64,000 nucleotides of DNA from Yponomeuta sedellus (lineage: Eukaryota; Arthropoda; Insecta; Lepidoptera; Yponomeutidae): contig OW203723.1 of assembly GCA_934045075.1 (NCBI GenBank), positions 6,545,913-6,609,912 of the forward strand. The letters run 5' to 3'. Positions 43,841-58,204 of the stretch are shown piece by piece. Position 1 is the first letter of the stretch. Each line of letters opens with the position of its first letter. Made by a program: the position numbers and the translations under genes. A model generated the notes under the pieces. It saw nothing but the letters and a program-made list of their open reading frames with translations, ran no database searches and was not told the origin of the DNA.

Positions 43841-46250
43841 CCTCCGTCCACATGTGTAAAACCAAAATACTGATAGCATTTTCGTATGACGTGTTATTTG
43901 TTAAGTTGTAAAGTGCCGCCAACTGGTCTCGTCTGGCCGTTATTTGACCGCCATCGGCGAGCTTGCTTGCTGACTGACGACTCCGCCTTTCCGTCTAGAA
44001 GTTAAACCACTTATTTAACTAGAAGGAAATTATGCAAACTTTTCTGCGGAACCTGTGATTTCTGTACGAAGAATGCATCTCGAGTGCTTTGACATAACCT
44101 ATTGAAGTTTTTCCAAGAACCATTTTAGCAATTTAATTTGTGTTAGGAAAGTGGGAGTTGTTACAAATGTTTTACGGATGATTCACGGTCTTCACGTTTG
44201 ATAAAGGTTTCCGCTTTTGTTATTCCCATTTGAATCCTATGATTTACCAAACCTACTTTCCAGCACATTGGGTGCATTTTCAATTAAATTTCTCATGTAA
44301 GGTTTAGATTGTATTGGTTTGTTTCCAACTCGCTACTAGGCATTACATTGATAAAAGCTTTATCTTTGAATTCATTGACCCAGTGACTTATAAAAGATAT
44401 GGATATTCTCAAATCGAGGAAAACATCAACAATCTGATTTAGATTCTGATTATATATTATGTCTATTAATATTCGCGTTCACACCAACTACTCATACCTA
44501 ATTCTCCATCGGCAAACCTGCAATATGACATTGCATGGTAGTAATTGCTATTAGCAATAAGGCCACCAATCGTACCTTTTCTTTAGTAACTTGTTGCTGT
44601 AATAATTTTCTTGAATACAATAAACAATATTCTTCATCCTCATTTCATCTTAGCTTATCGTGGACACAAACTGTTGTTAATTTCGACCTTGCAGGCACCC
44701 TTAGTCAAATAAAATAATACCAAGTACCTTGACTGTGCTACACTGACCCTCAAACTTTGATGTTGCCAATCAATGCCACTCCAGTGCCCAATGATGTGAA
44801 ACTGACAGTTTATCTTTGAAATTAGATTTAATTTAAGATATTATTTACTTCCTGACTATGGTTGAAAGCACAGGCCTTATGTTACTACCTATATTTCATT
44901 TAATTCGTCTTTGGTCTACATGTAAACAAACCAACAATCAATTGTTGAAGACATCTTAGTTGAAATATGAGAATGGGTGATGTTATCCATTTATTTGTTT
45001 ACTGCCAATTATTCATCTCATTAATTCAAGAAATATCAAACCCTATTATCAATATCTTGACTTTGACAGTATTAAAAAACATTATCTATAACCAAAGTTG
45101 AATGAAATGAAATATACTAAGAGTGTACATGCAAAATCAAAGCCAAATTTGATCAAAATATTTGTTGAGGATTATAGCTTGGTGCTCATTAGGGGAGGTC
45201 TATGTCCAGCAGTGGACTAGTATAGCCCTGTGGTGATGATGGTGATAGATCTGTAAAAATAGTTTTCTATGTTGGCCTAGTAATGATTGAGAACCAAAAC
45301 CACTTCTTCTTAATGAGTAATGTGTAATGGCCAGCACATTCCTTGACTGTACCCTCTTCTTCTTCTTAAAGTGCTTCTCTGTTACTGAAGGTTTGCAGTC
45401 AGCTCTTTACAGCAATCTCTGTTCAGTGCAATTCTGAACAGCTCCTTCCGGTCCACTCTTTGATGTTGCACAACCATGACTTACTTCTCCTGTCCGGCCT
45501 TCTCTACCTACATAGACATATTTTGTGTCTCATTGGTATGAGCAATGGTATGTGACTTGAAATTCTTTGGTATTTCATTAAAATATTGAAATCAACAAAC
45601 TAAAATTAATTGTTTTTGGCTCTTATGTTAATAATCGCTTATTTATCATGACATCCTGACCCTCTTGTTATCTAATATGGACTGTGTTTCATGAAATATT
45701 TAATGTAAAAATAGCTAGTCTTCCGCATTAAAATGTGACTACCTTACAATGTACATAAAATAGTAACATTGGCCTCGAAATCGTATCATCAGTGCTTATT
45801 TTACATTAGGCATTATCAGAAATGATAAGATAGCATAATTCGGGCTTGGCAACAACCTACTAGGAACACATGTATGGTGCGGTAAGAAGCATCAGAATCT
45901 TAACACAATGCAACTGAGCTATCAAGCATTGAAGAACTTATCAAATGAAGCAAAAATTTTGAAGGCCATTTTCTGAAGTAAAAATTTACAAACTATATTC
46001 TTAACAGCTAAACAGTGATATTTTTAAAGGCATGATTCGTCAAACACTTATTAAAGGCAATTTAATGAGTGTTACGTCTTTCCCTTTATGTTTGAGTACT
46101 GATTTGCCATTATACTACTAATAAAAGTAGCTATGTGAGATTTGCTTGACTATTGTAGCTTAGTTAATACAAACTATTTTATTTATTAGGGACAACAAAC
46201 AAAAATACAGTGTGTCTTAAAACTTCTGTGTTTATTTATATTTTATACTA
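43841..46250. other. Non-coding DNA
   Basis: Holds a LINE 3' tail (44545-44640, 'gcaataaggccaccaatcgt', 'gaatacaataaacaatattc') and a family-D fragment (45180-45228, minus). No conserved coding exon is seen. Confidence 0.45.
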
Positions 46251-46432
46251 GCTGTCCCAGAGAACTTCGTACCGCCTAACAGTAGATTCTTTGATTTTTT
46301 TTTTCTGTCCATAAGAACCATCCTCGTGCTTTAAGAAATATTCTAAAAAAGAATTAGCGAAATCGGTTCAGCTGCTCTCGGGTTTTGCGCTTACCAACAC
46401 ATTCAGCGATTCATTTTATATATTTTATGTAT
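46251..46432 (+). repeat. Interspersed repeat (family H)
   Basis: 'actagctgtcccagagaact', 'aagaaccatcctcgtgcttt', 'cgaaatcggttcagctgctc', 'gcgcttaccaacacattcag'. A reverse copy is at 60127-60318. Confidence 0.7.
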
Positions 46433-47269
46433 TTACCACAGCACAAAATATAACTACCTACTTACTCGGTTGCGGTGGCGTGTTTTACGGACGGAAGCCT
46501 CCGCCCTGCTCCCGCGCACTCAGATTGCTCATGCGCGCGCGCAGATTGCCACGTACAGATAGGCCGAGCAAGAAACGAAATTATTTCAAAATCTGACGCT
46601 CGTATTTGAAGTAAAAATGCCATTCCCCTAAAACACCCCTCAAAAGTTAAATAGGTTAAATAATCTGTAGTTACGTTTTCCTCTTTACCATAGACCTAAT
46701 GCCTAGGGAGTATTACGGAATTGCTTTATTATAATGAGACCGAATGTATTTTTACTAAAGATAACACAGAAATTGTATCATTGAACGTTAAAAAACTAAA
46801 TCTAGGCGTCCTTTTCAAAATCTCATACATTTCGGAGAAAAAACGGGCGTGCTTATAAAAACACGATTCCTTAAAACACTTGTTAGTGTCAGTTAGAATT
46901 TAAAATTAAAATTTGTCGAAATTTTATTCAGGTTAACCTCACATAAGATTTCATTCATATGGTTTTTGGCAAGACCTAAAATTAGCTGTGCTATTACAAA
47001 AAAAATTACAAAGTTGACATTCAATTTTCATGATCACATTTATCCTTACGTGAGATTTCAATCGTGTGTTTTTGGAAAGACAATGTCGCAATTAAATGAA
47101 ATTTTGTTTCGTTTTGATCCGACTTAATTTTTCATGTCTCAATAAGTGTTTCCTGCTACTGGGCGACCATTTTTTTTGAGCCGAGCCTCCTCCATTTGAA
47201 ACGTTTAAATTTTACTTTATACCTTTGAAGCTCTATATTTTCAGTCGTTTAGCCACTTCCCACCATTGA

Positions 47270-47505
47270 TATCAACCCTTGTATGTCCCCACTACTGGGG
47301 CACGGGTCTCTTCCTGCATAACAAGAAGGTTAGTCCATACTCCACCACGGGGGCCGAGTCCGGTTTTGTGGAGGATTGTAAGACAGTGGCGGGCCTTACT
47401 TTCAGAAGCTATCACGCCGTCCATAAGGCCTCTGAGATGGCTTAACGACTGCCATTACATGACAGCCTACACAAACGGCTTAACGTGCCTTGCGAAGCAC
47501 GGAAC
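47270..47505 (-). repeat. Family C SINE
   Basis: 'tatcaacccttgtatgtccc' to 'aacgtgccttgcgaagcacg'. The open frame over it is a repeat shadow. Confidence 0.7.
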
Positions 47506-47519
47506 CATTAGCCGAGATC

Positions 47520-50030
47520 ATTCTTTCATATCGGCCTCGTTTGCCTTATCCAAAATGAAGCCGTAAACTTTGAACCTTAAAAAAATTGTGTTTCATTTTC
47601 ATTTACGGCCGTGTTAACTCAGTTGCTACTCCCTATGTTTTAGTTTGTCTATGATACCTACCTACTTGATAGTGACGTAAACTTTGAATCCTAAAAATAT
47701 AATGTAATAATACTTTTTTCTGCTATGGTCTTATTAAGCCAATCTACATTTTGCTTTATTTTCGTGCATTTTATATCGGCAGTACACGTTCGCTTTAGAG
47801 TCTATCATTCGTTGCTGGTTTTACACAATTACACAATCGGCACTATGGGATCGTCCTGTGAAACTAGCAATGTAAGATAAACTCGCTGGCGAGTGTGTAC
47901 ACCCGGCCTTAAGCAAGCTTTACATACAGGGTAGAATAATAGAATAGAGACGCGAAAAGCGTAAGAGATACCCGTAGCTGGGTTGATTAAAGACTACTCG
48001 GTTGCAACTCCCTATGTTTTAGTTTGTCTATGATACCTACCTAATTGATAGTCACTAGGCTAGTACGGTCCATAATATTGTCGTCACAGAGTATACGTCG
48101 CGAATGCTTCGTCACGCAGCATGCCTCGCGCATGCGATTTGTGCGTGATGGCTTGCCAGCTCACTTTGGGCATTTGGCTCGTGACTTAGCACTGGTGGTC
48201 AACCTCGACATTTGGACTTTGAGCCCTTTTTATTCAGGCATAGAGTAGAATTCAGAGTGTCGGTGCAAAAATCTGTATGTTTTATTAACCGCATACTGAC
48301 TCGTAGGGGAAATAGATATCGCCTTGGTGATCAAATTGAATGTATCCTAGCGTGTAACGTTGGTTGAGTGTTTTGCGAAGATATCAGAGTTTTTTGGTTA
48401 AATAGTAGTTAGTAGTACTTATTTAGAGACGTTCATGGATAGTGGTACCTAAACCAAACAGTAACTGATATCTCTAATAATTTATATATAAGTTTAAAAG
48501 TGTAATTTATAAGGGTAAAAAACCTATTTATAGATAATTACGTATCCAGGAATAAGAAAATAAATAGCTGGTTGACAGGGTTTCAGTCATATAATTTACC
48601 TATGGATAGCTCAGCAAAAGATATGTTGCAAGATGTTCATTGGCTTTTCACTGCAGCGAGCTTACTCCTGGATAACCAGATGAATAGTATTTTCCGATAG
48701 ATTCCCATAATTGCCAGTTTATTGAAAGATACTCGTCGATTCTCCCGAGAAACGTCGAGAAAAGTATGTCTGCCTTTGCCGTATTATGTAAAGGAAGCCA
48801 CGTGTATGCCGGTCACGTAAACACCTTATTTTAACCAACACCAATCGGCCATAGATACTGGACATACAACTATCAGAAAAGTAACTCAGTAATAAAGCTC
48901 CAGTGAACGTTGACGTGCAGTATGTGAGATGGCAGAATAAAAAAATGGACTTTGTCCATTCCGCATTTTGTTATTGCCCGTACAGCCGAGAGCAATTACA
49001 ATAGCAAAACGTATACAGCCGTATTGTAATTGGCAGATAGGTAGTTTAGGTAATTACACAAGAATTGGCGGGCTTGTACATTTACTCATGTAATTAGTGC
49101 AATAAACAATTAAAATAATAATAAGTAATAAGATTAATGAGAAAAATATTTTGATTATTTTTTATGTAGTTTTCAGTAATATCCCCACAGACTTATTCAT
49201 TTATACAGCAAAAAATCCATTTGTGTCGTTAGGGGTGTTAGGTGTTGCGTATCTTCGATAAAAACATTAAATTCAACTTTGTTGTCTACTACTTATCACG
49301 GTTATTTCATGACTGTGTGATTTGCGACTTCGGTTTCAGATTTAAGTTGCCCTTCTGCAGCTATATTTTTTCGATTAAGTCTGACTGGAAGAATTTCCTT
49401 TCCCTCTAAACGCCAAAATAAACTGGCACCTTAGTCTGCTTTGCTTAGGAATATGAACACCTCCACACGAACATTAATAAGAAGACACTGTGAGTCAGGA
49501 ACTCAACGCAGAAAACACCTCCCTCGGGAGCCCTTACTGTTCATGGTATAAGTATGATAATCGAACAGTACGTCTGTCTTTCAGTCTAACCTCTATGTGG
49601 TTGTTTCACTTAACATTTAAATGTAGAAGGTAGTAAAATATTTTATTGCTCCGACAACATGCAGTCTCGGGCCCTGTGGGCAGAACTACGTAAGTTACTA
49701 AATAGTGACACCCACAGTCGTTGCTGCCCAGAATGTCAGCTCTTATTGGTAACAAGCTGTAAATGTACTGTCGACAGCACTCCGCACAGATGTGCCACGC
49801 ATACTGATGTGCTGATGGTAAAAAAATTTGCTCCTGGAATATTCCCAGTAATATTCCCGATTTATCGAGAAAACTCCTGAAATTGCCAGTGCTCAGAAAT
49901 GGTATTATATTACTGAGAATATTACTGGTCACGGCATATTGCCGCGGAATATATGCGTAAAACACAATCTCGGTACGAGTATGTGATGGTTTGATGTGAT
50001 TTTATACATTAAGTACATTTTTAGAGAGAG
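47520..50030. other. Non-coding DNA
   Basis: A direct repeat 'tccctatgttttagtttgtc', 'tatgatacctacct' occurs at about 47630 and 48010. The 119-codon minus frame at 49606-49965 has no recognisable product. Nothing else is supported. Confidence 0.35.
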
Positions 50031-50210
50031 ATGTGGTAGCAGAGCGGTTGAACCCGACTTCTCAATAGAGAAGTCGTGGGTTCGGATTGAAGAGCTATGC
50101 ACATTTATCGAGTTTTAGTACCAATAACAGTCGCTAACGCTGAGGGAAATGATGTCATGAGAAAACGCTAGTGTCTGAGTTTACTTACCGATAAACAATG
50201 GCCCAACTAT
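50030..50210 (+). repeat. tRNA-derived SINE (family A)
   Basis: 'gtggtagcagagcggttgaa', 'gtcgtgggttcgg' and the body with 'gctaacgctgagg'. Reverse copy at 50780-50985. Confidence 0.6.
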
Positions 50211-50779
50211 GACGTAAATTTCAGGTGTAACTAGTACATTTTTGTGAATAGATTTGGGGTGGTTTTAATCGCAATTTTGTACCGTCTACACAGTAACAGT
50301 ACAATATAAAAATGAGTTTAATTCACTCACTTCCGATTGCCTTTGTGAATACATATTTTTTATTCAGCTTTTCGTAGGCTGTGTGTTGAATAGCACTACC
50401 TACTCGATAATGTACAAAGTACTTCGATCGTTCACGCTCTTAGAAACGCCCGAGGCCTCGGCGGTATTTATAAATGCCTGAAATATTCTTGAGGCTTCGT
50501 GAAAAATTTCGAAGCAGCCTCACTCAAGTGTCTGGACGTTGAAAACCTACCTGGCCTCTCGGGAAAAATGATTGCGAGGCGAAAGTCTTTGGGCAAAGTG
50601 CTTGTAGACATCGAGTACCGATATTTTTATTACTCAAGTTCACGGCTTCAAATGTCTGGAATAGCTGATGTTTTTGTAGATAAAACGAAGTGTAGTGGCG
50701 GACGAATAATGCGGTGGAGTATACATCCCACTGTAGGCCACAGGCCTTCCCTCAGAGAATACGGGCTTAATCGCACGTT

Positions 50780-50985
50780 TCCAGTACTGATTGAGAATTT
50801 CGAGCACTAAGGCATGTGAACACCTCAGGTTCACCTTACGATGTTTTCTTTCGAGGCTAGCGACTGGCATTGCTTACGTAACTTAGAAAACAGTGCTCGG
50901 TACGTGGGTCGAACCCAAGTCCTCTTGAATGTAAAGCCAGCGTTCTGCCGACCGCTCTATCACCGCTTGCGAACGTCGCCGTGCT
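50780..50985 (-). repeat. tRNA-derived SINE (family A)
   Basis: 'caccttacgatgttttcttt' body and minus-strand tRNA-like head ('ggtcgaacccaagtcctctt', 'gaccgctctatcaccgct'). Confidence 0.6.
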
Positions 50986-51785
50986 AGCGAGCAAATGTCA
51001 GATATGCTACTGTTTTTATAATGATTCAAATATAATATTGTAGGTTTGCCAACTCTAATACCATCCTGTGAGCTTTTCTCAATAGACCAGAGTAAGGTAC
51101 GAAAGACATGGTCAATACGTCCGAAAGTAACTAAGCCGCGAGATTCCTCTAGATGTTTTGTTTGACGGTTAGCGAGAAAAATATCTAAATCTGGATTATT
51201 TCCCAGACCTGCATCAATTTGATCGCATCACCCATAAATTTCACCAAAAAAAATACTTCGCTTCGTTCAGCATTTGCTTGGGTGTACACAATTTTGTTGA
51301 ATAATATAAATCCAGAAATTGGTGATATAAATTAATATTTCTTGAGTTGATGAAGATTAACTTCTACCTTCTTGAATAATCGACTACCTAGCACGAGTAA
51401 CAACTTGCTATTGTGCAACTGAATTGCTTCTCGTATTTTTAGATTTTCAATTAGATTTTTTTTATTTGAAATTTACATTAAAGCATACATTTAATGCAGA
51501 ACATTTAGAATTCAATAGAAAACTTATAAGTTTATTATTGTTAGAAGACGAGATGATAGTCTTTTATTGAATTCAATATGTTATAATTTATCTTTACATA
51601 TATTACATTTTATGTCTTGCATTACATTTCATGTATGCATTGTTCCAGGTTATGTGTGCAGATTGTTAAAGTAAGCCGCTAAAACAGTTCTGTGATAGGG
51701 TTGTTGTGGCAATCCCAAACCTGTGGAATGGTTCCTGTGTGTTGGCGGCTTATTTTTGATGTGAGTATCTCTGAAATTAACAGAC

Positions 51786-51980
51786 CTCTCAGCGGTGGCA
51801 GCGGCACGCCGGATTGTCATTCAGGAGGTCGTGGGTCCGAATCCCGGCATGTACCAATGACTTTGCTTTTTAAGTTAGATACATTTACTGTGTCCAATAC
51901 ATTCTTTCTCTCACACACAGACACACACATATACACAGACACACACACACACACACACAAATACAAGCATACATAAACTA
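51786..51980 (+). repeat. Family A SINE followed by a CA microsatellite
   Basis: tRNA-like 'gtcgtgggtccgaatcccgg', 'catgtaccaatgactttgct', then (CA)n at about 51913-51959. Confidence 0.65.
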
Positions 51981-52214
51981 TGTTGTTATGTTATCTATTT
52001 TTATTTTTTTTGGCTAATTTATAATTTTATCTTTTTTTTTCTGCTGATTGTTTTTTAGTGTCTTGTAATTATGTAATACCACGTATCATCTAAATTGGGA
52101 GAGGGCACTGATTTTTGTAACACAGGTATTTACCTAGCTCAGAGATCAGGGACTTCACAAAATAACTTGTACAATTTTTATGTGAATAAATCTTTATCCT
52201 TTATCCTTTACATT

Positions 52215-52425
52215 TGTGAAGTTTTAGTAGCAATACCACTCGCTAACGGTGAAGGAGACCTCGTGTAACATCGTGATGAACAGGGCACGGGAAGGGCATA
52301 GGCCTACTCTCAGAAAGAGTTCAAGAGAAAGAGAAACTTCACAAATGTACACATAGAAATCAAAGTCATTGGCACATGCCGGGGTTCAAACCCACGACCT
52401 CCCGATTGAGAAGCCAGTTTTCTGG
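52215..52425 (-). repeat. tRNA-derived SINE (family A)
   Basis: Body 'gtagcaataccactcgctaa', then minus-strand head 'ggttcaaacccacgacctcc'. It follows a short LINE-type tail (52170-52205). Confidence 0.65.
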
Positions 52426-52429
52426 CTGA

Positions 52430-55400
52430 GTTCTTTCTAAAGTTTTCTTATCAACCCGTCTCACCATAATGTGAAAAAATCCTTTCATTCGAGAGGTTAT
52501 CTAAACAAAACGTTACATAAACTCACACCTGTATCGCGGAGGTGTAGGCAGGTATCGGGGGTTGTCACTTGGCACTATTCTGATTTCTGACTAACCGCTT
52601 TCTCGGTCAATCAACGTCGTGGGATCCACGCTTGCCGGTGCAGAGGCAATCTTAAGTCTGAGAAAGCTTTTGCACTAGAATTATGTTATTTTCACTACAA
52701 CTTTTCCTAATATGAAATGTCGAAAAGTAATTCTTGTCAAGTAGTACGAAACACTCCATACAATAAATAGGGCACACACAATGACGTCACAAAAGTCACA
52801 AGGCGCGTGTGGCGCCTACTATGATGTATGATGAAGCTTTTGTCAATATTTGAGTTCTCTCGTAACGTAAGGTTTTTATGTGCCTTCACATTTAATAGAA
52901 TACCTACAGAACTCAATGAAAAACTCATAGGTTTATTATTGTTAAGAGAAAAGACGATAAGAAGTCCTTTTTTGAATTTAATAAAATGTTTTAATTCACA
53001 CATGTCCTCTGTGGCTACCATGGAAAGTACGAAATTAAGGCTAATTCCATCGTTCAAACTGATCTATAATTTTTATCACTAATCTTGGTTTTTAGGTTTA
53101 CGTATTCAACAAGGAACCCTTAGTTTCCACGTCCTTCTATCCGATGTAGTTCTTAATTTCTGTAGCAGGTAAAAACCCATCCTCCTTTACATCACTCCAT
53201 CTACGGAACCCTACACTGCGCGTGGTCTGACACGTGCTAGGCGAGTTTTTTTATTTAGCGATGGTGCGGGGGATCGGTCCGTTTCCATAGCCACAATAAT
53301 ATTTTACAACTAGTCCTATGGGAGTAAACGCCTTAATTTACATACGTAACATCATTGGTTTTATTTTCATCAAACTAGGTAGCTGGCTGGCTAGACAGCA
53401 ATTGCCTAATATCTGTCAAGGTTTTAGGAAGATTACTTCTGAAACGGTTTTTCACTGTTCATGCCATTTTATAATTCGGGTCGGTAATTAAGCTAACCCC
53501 GTTGTTTATACTGTGCCACATGCTTTTTTGTTACTACAGATTATGTATGTTGGCAACCCAACAAAGCATAGTTTCTTTTCATATTTTTTAACAGTGACTT
53601 TTTCTCTTCTCTCTGTCACCGTTGAGATGTAATGAAGTAGGTACTAATTTATAATAAATTAAAAGCGTTTCCGTGCCCCAAACGCTTTAGTATCAGTCCA
53701 GACCTCTATATATTTTGGCCCTTCGAGCCGGATTGGATTTGAAAATTATACAATTCATTTACTCGAAGTTAAATACTAGTTTTCTATACACGCTTTTGCG
53801 GTGTGCGCGATAAGAGCTACCTTGATGTAGACATAAAAGAACGAAGATGCCTCAACTTCTAGTATTAAGTTATTTTACCCTGAAACGGACCGGCAATTTA
53901 ACTTTATCTGAGAGAGGGAGGTTGGTCGACTTTGGGGTCAGCACTTTGGCTGGTCCGCTTTATAATTTACGGTTTAGTGTAGTTAAAAGTGCGGAGAACA
54001 CGTTTAAAACTCGCTCTTATGCCTCGCACAATACGATACGGGGAACCAGCTCCGGAGATCCCGAGGCCAACTGTGTGCATCAGGCGAACCTTCCCACCTC
54101 GCGCCTACACGCGATGCCATCCATTAACCTCTTTCCTCTGCTCAATACGGCAACGTATATCTCTACGTACAAATGGTATCATAATGCTGATAAACGCAAA
54201 ATGTAAGCAGAATTGTTAATGCTGTGTGCAACTCAATGTACCTGGATGATTGATGATAATAATATTGTATTTTACATAAATTTTTGTATTTTCTATTAAA
54301 TTGTAGTCCAAAACTGCGCTCAGCACAGAACGAACCAAAGAGCTGGCAAGCAGCCTCTATTGATGGCGATGCGTCGTTTTTCCGCATTTTTGGGCAAATA
54401 AATTTTGCTATCTTATTCTTACATCGCCAACGTCAGCTCAAAATAGCACAGTGGTCTTGATGCATCTTCAAAGCCAGTTTGACAACAAAGATAGTTCGAT
54501 CTTTGTTATGGCAATTCACTAATGGGAGATAGGCCGTCCGTATAACCTTCGCCCATCTCGTCTCAAATGCCATTAATGACGTAGAGATTTACCTATATGC
54601 TACAGGAATGACAAAACAAACCATTTATATATATAATATAGATGGGCGCAGCCATGTGGGCGGAAAAACAACGAAATGGGCTGACGTACCTACTGCGGTC
54701 AAAATGGCAGAAAAGTTTTGGATACAAATAAAAAGGCCTAAGACCAAAGCGAATTGAATGCATTTAGAGATACCCACACTTAGCAATGGGTGGGCTTAGC
54801 AAGGTGCATGACAAGACAAGGCAAACATCTAATCTATCATTCAGGGAATTACTTTCTGAAACTAATGTTTTCAGATATATCATGGACTGAACTATGGCCA
54901 CAATGGCAGAAACGGGCTAGACACGAAAAGCCTAAAACCGATGAGTGTGGCATACGGTGCATTCAGAAGGCTCAGTATTGGGTGGCTCAGACGCTCAGTA
55001 TGTAGCCTTGGTTTAAGAAGCCATGACAAGACAGCAGTTTTACTTGCCGTTCAGGGCGTTGAGGACCTAAAATTTAAATAGTACATTATGATATAAGTGC
55101 GGTAAGTTGAAAATTACAGCCGAGGCGATATTACTAGCCCGAGCCATCGGCGAGGGCTATAAGCTCAGAACACAAAAATAAGGAGAAGTGCCTTGTGGGC
55201 GTGGCACTGTCGCCCAACGTTAGCCCATTTGGGCTAACCTCTGCGAAACTTTAAAATATGGCCGTCAATCGCTTCGCGCCAGCCGTCGTAGTAAGAAAAA
55301 TGCCTAATTGCGCAGTGATTACCTGCAGAAATCACTGTGATACATGCTATTCAAATACAGGGGAGTGTCATTTCACCGGTAAACCTATTTTACTCACTAT

Positions 55401-55885
55401 ATTCGTCTTATAAACTACGAAAAATCATAATTATAATAATTACATGTGCAGTGTGCATCCTATTACTAAGAACATAAATGGGAAGTATTTATTACATTGT
55501 AGTTACTCCACTGCTGTTTCTATATAGCATTTTCGTGGAGGTTTGCTAACTAGGAAAAGCCAGCCCGCAGTGAAACGTCACGCAAAACTGATCATTGTTC
55601 AATGCGATGTTTCGAGGTACGGCCGCATGTATTTGCCGCGAAATGTCAAATTCACCAGTAGGTCAGCTGGAGACATAGTGATGGGGTAGTTCCTTACGTT
55701 TCAGACTGATTATCGATATTATTGAGGCATTTATAATCGTTCGTCCAGACTTCCAAAATTACTAGAACCAATTATTGTAAGACTATCTAGTCTTATCGTC
55801 GACTATTGCCCGCGACTCCATCTGCGTAGACTTCAGCTTGCGTTGCTAAGGAAGCTTTTATTTTAGTAGAAGGATTTTTGGATAT
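52430..55885. other. Non-coding DNA
   Basis: Open frames at 52737-53057, 53847-54206 and 54790-55005 show no recognisable product or splice context. 53850-54200 has higher GC and could be a decayed transposon. Confidence 0.35.
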
Positions 55886-55887
55886 AG

Positions 55888-56420
55888 CCAGATGTCGCTG
55901 CCTGTACGTAATACAGAGAATAGTGTAAAGAGGTTCGAAATTTCACTAATGCCGGTGAGTCGCCCATTGGCTCAATTGGAAGAGCGCTGGCACGGATAGC
56001 CAGAGGTTGCGGGTTCGAATCCCGGCATGGGTGAAATTTTTAGCCTCTAAATAGGTTTTTAAATTTGTCCTTAGCACGGGTTAGTGCATTAAAAATAAAA
56101 ATAGTATAATCATGTGGGTACAGTGATATCGTTCCGATGTAAAACCTAACTGCAAAGTAGGTAGTCGGGGCTGTAAGTGATGCAATTTGCTTAAGCCAGA
56201 TGTCGCTGCCTGTACGTAATTCAGAGAATAGTGTAAAGAGGTTCGAAATTTCACTGATGCCGGTGAGTCGCCCATTGGCTCAATTGGAAGAGCGCTGGCA
56301 CGGATAGCCAGAGGTTGCTGGTTCGAATCCCGGCATGGGTGAAATTTTTAGCCTCTAAATACGTTTTTAAATTTGTCCTTAGCACGGGTTAGTGCATTAA
56401 AAATAAAAATAGTATAATCT
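55888..56420 (+). repeat. Tandem dimer of the family B SINE, 308-bp period
   Basis: 'cctgtacgtaat' starts at 55901 and again at 56209. Each copy has a tRNA-like core ('ggctcaattggaagagcg', GGTTCGAATCC), the tail 'ttagcctctaaat' and 'gtgcattaaaaataaaaata'. The linker between them is also found, inverted, at 22270-22380. Confidence 0.8.
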
Positions 56421-56429
56421 ATATATGTT

Positions 56430-58200
56430 TCGAAAGTTTCATTGAAATTTTTTTTGACAAGCTTATAAAAGTTCTTACTATTTACTGTATTTTAATTAGG
56501 AAGTTACTTTATTTACAGGCCCATGATACATTTCAATCACAGCCATAAACATTTTCTTTAGTTAATCCTTATAATCCAAGCGTGGCTACTGGATTTCCAA
56601 TAAATCGCTGTTTCGCAGACAAGTGGCAATTTCTTCAAAAAAATGGTTGTTTTTCGAGTTTACACATGTGTTTGTTCTATTTTTTATATAGCTGGGTGAA
56701 TTATTTTCAGAGAATAAGAAAGTAATTGCTACTTTATTATTAAAAATTTAGCACTTCATTCTTTCACCCAACAAAAACTGCTTTACAGAGTCCTAACAAA
56801 CTTACCAATATAAGCCAATTTGTAAATGGTAATGTAAGTGCATTTCACGTTACATTGGGATTTAAATACTAAATAAAATACAAAGAAATATCCAAGATCC
56901 AGGTACAAATGCGACCCTGACCGTGGACATGCTCTTTACACAAATATTAGTTCTTTCCATTACCAGGATTCAAACCCAGAAGACCTAGCTTTCCGGACAG
57001 CGTCACTACCAAGTATGCTTTAGTTCTGTTCAACGAATTTAACATATAAACATTTTTAACTTATCGTATTAGTATACAGTACAGGGGTCATCATCATTAT
57101 CAAAATAATCAAATTATATATCAGTAGAAAGCCAAGTTTGCGTCTTTATCATATACTGAAGCCACAAATACTGTCAAAAAGACACGTACTTAATAAATAT
57201 TTACATTTCACAGGACAGTAAATTAAAATAGGATTATTTGTTTTAATAATATTGTTTTTGTAAATTTAACATGCTCTGTTTTTTTGTATCATCCCAACAC
57301 GAAGTATACTGTTAATAAATGAATAAGCTCTCATCGGACAATTTTATCGATAGATGTATTATTTGATACAAGTGTTCCATCCCTAAGGAGTTCACCGACG
57401 CTGTTGTTTACGTGTATGAGTGTATTCGTACAATTGTTTTTCATAGTGTGCGAACCAATAAAAAGATTAGAACGCTAGTAAATGACTGGACAGACGTGTG
57501 CGTGAACCTTATATTTACAATATTGTGCATGTAATAAAAACGCACACATATTCAAAAGTGGCGACAGCGGTACCGGACTTATTTCGCGGCTAGGGCATAT
57601 CTCCTTCTTTCTATGATCTGAGGCTATAAGGAAGCAGAGGCTGTAATTTTCAAAGCGCACGTATGTCATACGACGTTTTATAACATATTTACGAGGAAAT
57701 TAATAAAACTCTGACTTTGTTATCATCACTACTTGACGACATTTTCAAATAAAAACAATACATCGAAAAGAAAAGCGCGCGGATTTATTTTTACTTGTCC
57801 AAATGTCCACAAATAAGTGATGCGCGCGCATCATCTTTTTTTTTTTAGGCAAAGATACAAAAACAGCCAGTATTACTAATAAAGTAAATTAATATTTTTG
57901 TGTTTTTGTTACAGATAAATGGTTGTAATTTATTGTCAAAATTAATTAAATTAAAGAATTAAATGTTTATTTGTTATATTTTATTTCCCAAAGTTAATTT
58001 TATTCATAAAATATTGACCACTTTCTTGACATAAAACCTCTTTGCTAAGATTTTTAAAAGTATCGTTCATTTTTAGACGGAGTATCTTAAAACTTTATTA
58101 AAACAAAAACACGTGCCTTTTACATTACATTATCGCACAAGTACGTAATGAGATACATTACGATATTGAAATTGGTGTAATTACAACCACTTTACGAGCA
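56430..58200. other. AT-rich non-coding DNA
   Basis: No gene or recognised repeat. An acceptor-like 'tttttgttacag' at about 57910 has no coding exon behind it. Confidence 0.4.
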
Positions 58201-58204
58201 AATA

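Noticed and set aside
49606..49965. 119-codon minus-strand frame with many Cys and His
   Set aside because: No family match recognised, no regular zinc-finger spacing, and no splice context.
50499..50810. 103-codon plus-strand frame
   Set aside because: Its end overlaps a family-A SINE and it has no recognisable domain.
55965..56036. tRNA gene with GGA-like anticodon
   Set aside because: It fits a cloverleaf loosely (C instead of T before the anticodon) and occurs in many copies with the same tails, so it is a SINE core.
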